From Bufo bufo (lineage: Eukaryota; Chordata; Amphibia; Anura; Bufonidae), in the NCBI RefSeq assembly GCF_905171765.1, contig NC_053392.1:38200956-38264955 (forward strand): a DNA stretch of 64,000 nucleotides, written 5' to 3'. Shown one piece after another: positions 59,360 to 64,000 of this stretch. How positions within the stretch are numbered: the first letter of the stretch is position 1; each line of letters begins with the position of its first letter. The position numbers and the translations under genes were made by a program. The notes beneath the pieces were generated by a model. The model ran no database searches, was not told the DNA's origin, and saw nothing but the letters and a program-made list of their open reading frames with translations.

Positions 59360-62120
59360 GATATTTTTTTGGCCCAAGTTAGCAGAATTTATTTATTTTT
59401 TTCTTACAAAGTCTCATATTCCACTAACTTGTGTCAAAAAATAAAATCTCACATGAACTCACCATACCCCTCACGGAATCCAAATGCGTAAAATTTTTTA
59501 GACATTTATATTCCAGACTTCTTCTCACGCTTTAGGGCCCCTAGAATGCCAGGGCAGTATAAATACCCCACATGTGACCCCATTTCGGAAAGAAGACACC
59601 CCCAGGTATTCCGTGAGGGGCATATTGAGTCCATAAAAGATTGAAATTTTTGTCCCAAATTAGCGGAACGGGAGACTTTGTGAGAAAAAAATTAAAAATA
59701 TCAATTTCCGCTAACTTGTGCCAAAAAAAAAAAATTTCTATGAACTCGCCATGCCCCTCATTGAATACCTTGGGGTGTGTTCTTTCCAAAATGGGGTCAC
59801 ATGTGGGGTATTTATTCTGCCCTGGCATTCTAGGGGCCCCAAAGCGTGAGAAGAAGTCTGGTATCCAAATGTCTAAAAATGCCCTCCTAAAAGGAATTTG
59901 GGCACCTTTGCGCATCTAGGCTGCAAAAAAGTGTCACACATCTGGTATCGCTGTACTCAGGAGAAGTTGGGGAATGTGTTTTGGGGTGTCATTTTACATA
60001 TACCCATGCTGGGTGAGAGAAATATCTTGGTCAAATGCCAACTTTGTATAAAAAAATGGGAAAAGTTGTCTTTTGCCAAGATATTTCTCTCACCCAGCAT
60101 GGGTATATGTAAAATGACACCACAAAACACATTCCCCAACTTCTCCCGAGTACGGCGATACCAGATGTGTGACACTTTTTTGCAGCCTAGGTGGGCAAAG
60201 GGGCCCATATTCCAAAGAGCACCTTTAGGATTTCACAGGTCATTTACCTACTTACCACACATTAGGGCCCCTGGAAAATGCCAGGGCAGTATAACTACCC
60301 CACAAGTGACCCCATTTTGGAAAGAAGACACCCCAAGGTATTCCGTGAGGGGCATGGCGAGTTCCTAGAATTTTTTATTTTTTGTCACAAGTTAGTGGAA
60401 AATGCTTATTTTTTTTTTTTTTTTTTTTTTCATACAAAGTCTCATATTCCACTAACTTGTGACAAAAAATAAAAACTTCCATGAACTCACTATGCCCATC
60501 AGCGAATACCTTGGGGTCTCTTCTTTCCAAAATGGGGTCACTTGTGGGGTAGTTATACTGCCCTGGCATTCTAGGGGCCCAAATGTGTGGTAAGGAGTTT
60601 GAAATCAAATTCTGTAAAAAATGACCTGTGAAATCCGAAAGGTGCTCTTTTGAATATGGGCCCCTTTGCCCACCTCGGCTGCAAAAAAGTGTCACACATC
60701 TGGTATCTCCGTAATCGGGAGAAGTTGGGGAATGTGTTTTGGGGTGTCATTTTACATATACCCATGCTGGGTGAGAGAAATATCTTGGCAAAAGACAACT
60801 TTTCCCATTTTTTTATACAAAGTTGGCATTTGACCAAGATATTTATCTCACCCAGCATGGGTATATGTAAAAAGACACCCCAAAACACATTCCTTAACTT
60901 CTCCTGAATACAGAGATACCAGATGTGTGACAGTTTTTTGCAGCCTAGGTGGGCAAAGGGGCCCATATTCCAAAGAGCACCTTTCGGATTTCACAGGTCA
61001 TTTACCTACTTACCACACATTTGGGCCCCTAGAATGCCAGGGCAGTATAACTACCCCACAAGTGACCCCATTTTGGAAAGAAGAGACCCCAAGGTATTCG
61101 CTGATGGGCATAGTGAGTTCATGGAAGTTTTTATTTTTTGTCACAAGTTTGTGGAATATGAGACTTTGTATGAAAAAAAAAAAAAAAAAAAAAATCATCA
61201 TTTTCCACTAACTTGTGACAAAAAATAAAAAATTCTAGGAACTCGCCATGCCCCTCACGGAATACCTTGGGGTGTCTTCTTTCCAAAATGGGGTCACTTG
61301 TTGGGTAGTTATACTGCCCTGGTATTCTAGGGGCCCAAATGTGTGGTAAGGAGTTTGAAATCAAATTCAGGAAAAAATGAGGAGTGAAATCCGAAAGGTG
61401 CTCTTTGGAATATGGGCCCCTTTGCCCACCTAGGCTGCAAAAAAGTGTCACACATCTGGTATCCCCGTACTCAGGAGAAGTTGAGGAATGTGTTTTGGGG
61501 TGTCTTTTTACATATACCCATGCTGGGTGAGATAAATATCTTGGTCAAATGACAACTTTGTATAAAAAAATGGGAAAAGTTGTCTTTTGCCAAGATATTT
61601 CTCTCACCCAGCATGGGTATATATAAAATGACACCCCAAAACACATTCCCCACCTTCTCCTGAGTACGGAGATACCAGATGTGTGGCACTTTTTTGCAGC
61701 CTAGGTGGGCAAAGGGGCCCATATTCCAAAGAGCACCTTTCGGATTTCACAGGTCATTTTTTACAGAATTTGATTTCAAACTCCTTACCACACATTTGGG
61801 CCCCTAGAATGCCAGGGCAGTATAACTACCCCACAAGTGACCCCATTTTGGAAAGAAAAGACCCCAAGGTATTCGCTGATGGGCATAGTGAGTTCATAGA
61901 ACTTTTTATTTTTTGTCACAAGTTAGTGGAATATGAGACTTTGTAAGAAAAAAAAAAAAAAAAAAAAAATCATCATTTTCCGCTAACTTGTGACAAAAAA
62001 TAAAAAGTTCTATGAACTCACTATGCCCATCAGCGAATACCTTAGGGTGTGTACTTTCAGAAATGGGGTCATTTGTGGGGTGTTTGTACTGTCTGGGCAT
62101 TGTAGAACCTCAGGAAACAT
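59360..62120. repeat. Array of ~370-bp units in alternating orientation
   Basis: Two kinds of hairpin centre alternate. One is the A/T-tract centre flanked by ccactaacttgtgacaaaaa and its complement, at about 59410, 59700, 60420, 61180 and 61950. The other is the centre caactttgtataaaaaaatg / cccattttttta flanked by gagagaaatatcttg, at about 60055, 60810 and 61570. Between neighbouring centres lies one ~370-bp unit (290-390) containing gccctggcattctaggggcc, tgcaaaaaagtgtcacacat and gggtatatgtaaaatgacac. Each unit is the inverse of the next, giving about seven units. All open frames inside are repeat artefacts. Confidence 0.9.
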
Positions 62121-62571
62121 GACAGGTGCTCAGAAAGTCAGAGCTGCTTCAAAAAGCGGAAATTCACATTTTTGTACCATAGTTTGTAAACGCTATAACT
62201 TTTACCCAAACCATTTTTTTTTTACCCAAACATTTTTTTTTTATCAAAGACATGTAGAACTATAAATTTAGAGCAAAATTTCTATATGGATGTCGTTTTT
62301 TTTTGCAAAATTTTACAACTGAAAGTGAAAAATGTCATTTTTTTGCAAAAAAATCGTTAAATTTCGATTAATAACAAAAAAAGTTAAAATGTCAGCAGCA
62401 ATGAAATACCACCAAATGAAAGCTCTATTAGTGAGAAGAAAAGGAGGTAAAATTCATTTGGGTGGTAAGTTGCATGACCGAGCAATAAACGGTGAAAGTA
62501 GTGTAGGTCAGAAGTGTAAAAAGTGGCCTGGTCTTTCAGGGTGTTTAAGCACTGGGGGCTGAGGTGGTTAA

Positions 62572-62898
62572 ATGGTAGAAAATACTATTAACAAAATGCT
62601 GAAAGACGGCCGGAGCATTCATCAGGCCGAAAGGCATAACGAGATTCTCGAAATGCCCGTTAGGGGTATTAAAGGCCGTTTTCCATTCATCCCCCTCTCT
62701 GACCCTGACCAGGTTGTACGCGCCTCTCAAATCCAATTTGGAAAACACCTTGGCCCCAACAATTTGGTTGAAGAGGTCCGGGATCAGAGGAAGGGGATAG
62801 GGATCGCGAATCGTGATACGGTTCAGCTCCCTAAAATCTAGGCAAAGTCTCAGAGAGCCATCTTTTTTTTTAACAAAAAAAAAAACCCGCGGCCACAG
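62572..62898 (-). pseudogene. Gypsy RT, N-terminal part
   Basis: The minus-strand frame reads [60 protein letters not shown] (catalytic Asp of motif A) and [20 protein letters not shown], stopping at the TTAA insertion. A T/A-rich slip near 62868-62890 shifts the frame relative to the protease part upstream. Confidence 0.88.
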
Positions 62899-63583
62899 GT
62901 TACTTTGAGGCACGAATATGCCCCTTCTCGAGACTCTCGGAGATATAAGTTCGCATTGCGATTCTTTCCGGTTGTGAGAGATTGTAGAGGCGTGCTTTTG
63001 GCAGCTTGACGCCGGGAATGAGGTTAATGGGACAGTCAAACTCCCGATGAGGAGGTAGCTCCTGAACACCGCTCTCGGAAAACACGTCCGAGAAATCAGA
63101 GAGAAATGATGGCACAGTTTTAGTAGACACCTCTGCAAAAGTCGCTGTGAGACAATTCTCTCTACAAAAGTCACTCCACTCATTTATTTGCCTTCCATGC
63201 CAATCAATAGTGGGGTTATGTCTAGTGAGCCAGGGTAACCCCAAAACTAGAGGAGAAGGCAATCCGTTAAGGACAAAACAAGATATATCCTCCACATGAG
63301 TGTCACCTACAGCTAGCCGGATATTATGAACAATGCCCTTCAGAGATCTCTGTGAGAGTGGAGCAGAGTCAATGGCAAAAACAGGTATATCCTTTTCTAA
63401 TGTGCAAACCTGAAAACCATGCATGGCTACAAATTGAGTGTCAATAAGATTGACGGCCGCTCCACTATCGACAAAAATCTCACAAGAAATGACTTTGCTC
63501 TCTAGCGCCACCCTGGCAGACAGGAGAAAACGGGAACTGCAGGTCAGAGGAAAAGCATCAATTCCTACATCAACTTTGCCCAA
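62899..63583 (-). pseudogene. Gypsy protease and RT linker
   Basis: The frame carries the aspartic protease CEIFVDSGAAVNLIDTQFV (DSG active site), VFAIDSAPLSQRSLKGIVHN and GLPSPLVLGLPWLTRHNPTI. The linker [20 protein letters not shown] and [20 protein letters not shown] then leads to GHIRAS, where the frame is lost. It is in frame with the gag segment upstream apart from the TAA at 63620-63622. Confidence 0.88.
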
Positions 63584-63619
63584 AGTAGCAGATGAAGCAG
63601 AGTTTGATGATTTACCTTT

Positions 63620-64000
63620 TTAGGTTTTTCTCTTATTATCACTCTTAATACAGTTCAAGAATCTCCTAGACGGACAAACATTTGCCAAATGACCTATGCC
63701 CCCACAACAAAAACACACCATACTCTGAGGACTAAATCCTCTTTTATCAGGGGCAAGTCGACCTAGCTGCATGGGCTCCTCCTCAGAGGGGAGCGAGACA
63801 GGATGAGGCCCCTGCACACTGAATGAGTCCGCACCACTGCCCCTAGACTGACAATGGCTGGACAGAGAGGTCTCGTTTCTTTCTCTTAGACGCCTGTCAA
63901 GGCGTACCGCCAATGACATGGCAGACTCTAAGGACGTTGGTCTCTCATGGAAAGCAAACGCATCTTTCAATCTCTCTGAGAGACCATGACAGAACTGACT
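63620..64000 (-). pseudogene. Gypsy gag C-terminal part with zinc knuckle (continues outside window)
   Basis: The minus-strand frame is open from the window edge to a TAA at 63620-63622. It holds the end of the capsid-like region (SLAVRLDRRLRERNE) and the CCHC knuckle CFCCGGIGHLANVCP. The TAA may be a nonsense change, because the sister gypsy at 19634 has gag and pol in one frame. A natural readthrough stop cannot be excluded. Confidence 0.82.

Larger units (their letters stand above)
57617..62567. mobile_element. 4.95-kb TTAA-flanked repeat-built element inside gypsy RT
   Basis: Ends CCACCTCCGGACCGCC (57617) and GGGGGCTGAGGTGG (ending 62567) share an inverted CCACCTC, and both are bordered by TTAA (57613-57616 and 62568-62571). 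The gypsy RT frame is cut between the [11 protein letters not shown] and GKFVLVYLDD segments. The interior has no transposase. It consists of three hairpins (57770-57930), a 151-191-bp tandem repeat (58070-59350) and an alternating inverted array (59360-62120), then an AT-rich tail (62120-62560). A Kolobok or piggyBac relationship is inferred from the TTAA only. Confidence 0.85.
54681..64000 (-). mobile_element. Second chromodomain Ty3/gypsy element, 5' part outside window
   Basis: On the minus strand the element runs from beyond 64000 to its 3' LTR at 54681-55322. The internal order is gag with zinc knuckle (63620 and up), protease (63583-62900), RT start (62890-62572), a TTAA element (57617-62567), RT end-RNase H-integrase (57613-56039), and integrase C-terminus with chromodomain (55879-55268). 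Damage consists of one stop between gag and protease, one frameshift near 62895 and one in-frame TAA at 56036. It differs in LTR and protein from the element at 19634. Confidence 0.9.

Noticed and set aside
58367..59491. Repeated open frames starting MTVVITPYRLPDHPPV
   Set aside because: They arise from the 151-191-bp tandem repeat and recur identically in successive units. They have no domain, and coding-like signal is explained by the repetition.
59541..62265. Many 60-150-codon frames sharing HLGCKKVSHIWY-like phrases
   Set aside because: They are conserved only because the 370-bp units are copies of each other, and they appear on both strands by inversion.

Overview
The window looks like repeat-dense intergenic DNA of a vertebrate, most likely an anuran amphibian. 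The reasons are a single-exon TAS2R bitter-taste receptor, a repeat mix typical of frogs (hAT, Tc1/mariner, TTAA-flanked palindromic elements, Harbinger-like MITEs, CR1, L1, Penelope-like, DIRS and chromodomain Ty3/gypsy elements), and no sign of bacterial gene organisation. The species cannot be named from the sequence alone. Almost every long open frame belongs to a mobile element. The only intact host gene seen is TAS2R at 29475-30398 (minus strand).

Layout. 1-4800: decayed BED-finger hAT transposon split by a non-autonomous hAT (2315-3899) with an exact 8-bp target duplication. 4955-16492 (minus strand): four short segments that look like exons of a Myb/SANT-like coiled-coil gene, now probably a pseudogene. 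Its introns hold a MITE, a Tc1 copy split by a full-length L1 with two intact ORFs (7777-13532), and a second MITE split by a Tc1 copy (14284-15839). 16690-19210: broken gypsy copy with a palindromic MITE in it. 19634-24827: gypsy element with two ~691-bp LTRs, internally deleted in integrase. 25190-29142: tandem repeat, palindromic MITEs and a non-autonomous hAT carrying a minisatellite and large palindromes. 29475-30398: TAS2R.

30690-44350: a 97-bp satellite split by a very large palindrome of a Penelope-like element (31411-43842, 20-nt loop at 41021-41040). Its left arm holds a CR1 derivative with an esterase-like domain fused to reverse transcriptase; that CR1 is in turn split by a 3.25-kb TTAA-flanked element. 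44350-49490: a second Penelope-like element, also arranged as an inverted pair, with a Tc1 copy inside. 49490-54680: DIRS element (gag, RT/RNase H, tyrosine recombinase). 54681-64000: a second chromodomain gypsy running off the window, split at a TTAA by a 4.95-kb element made largely of hairpins, a 151-191-bp tandem repeat, and an array of ~370-bp units in alternating orientation.

The insertion order can be read in several places because flanks and target duplications survive: hAT in hAT, L1 in Tc1, Tc1 in MITE, MITE in gypsy, hAT in MITE, TTAA element in CR1 in Penelope in satellite, and TTAA element in gypsy. The recurring theme is inverted symmetry at every scale, from 30-bp hairpins to a 12-kb palindrome. 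No operons, CRISPR arrays, rRNA or tRNA genes were recognised. All coordinates and identities were read by eye.
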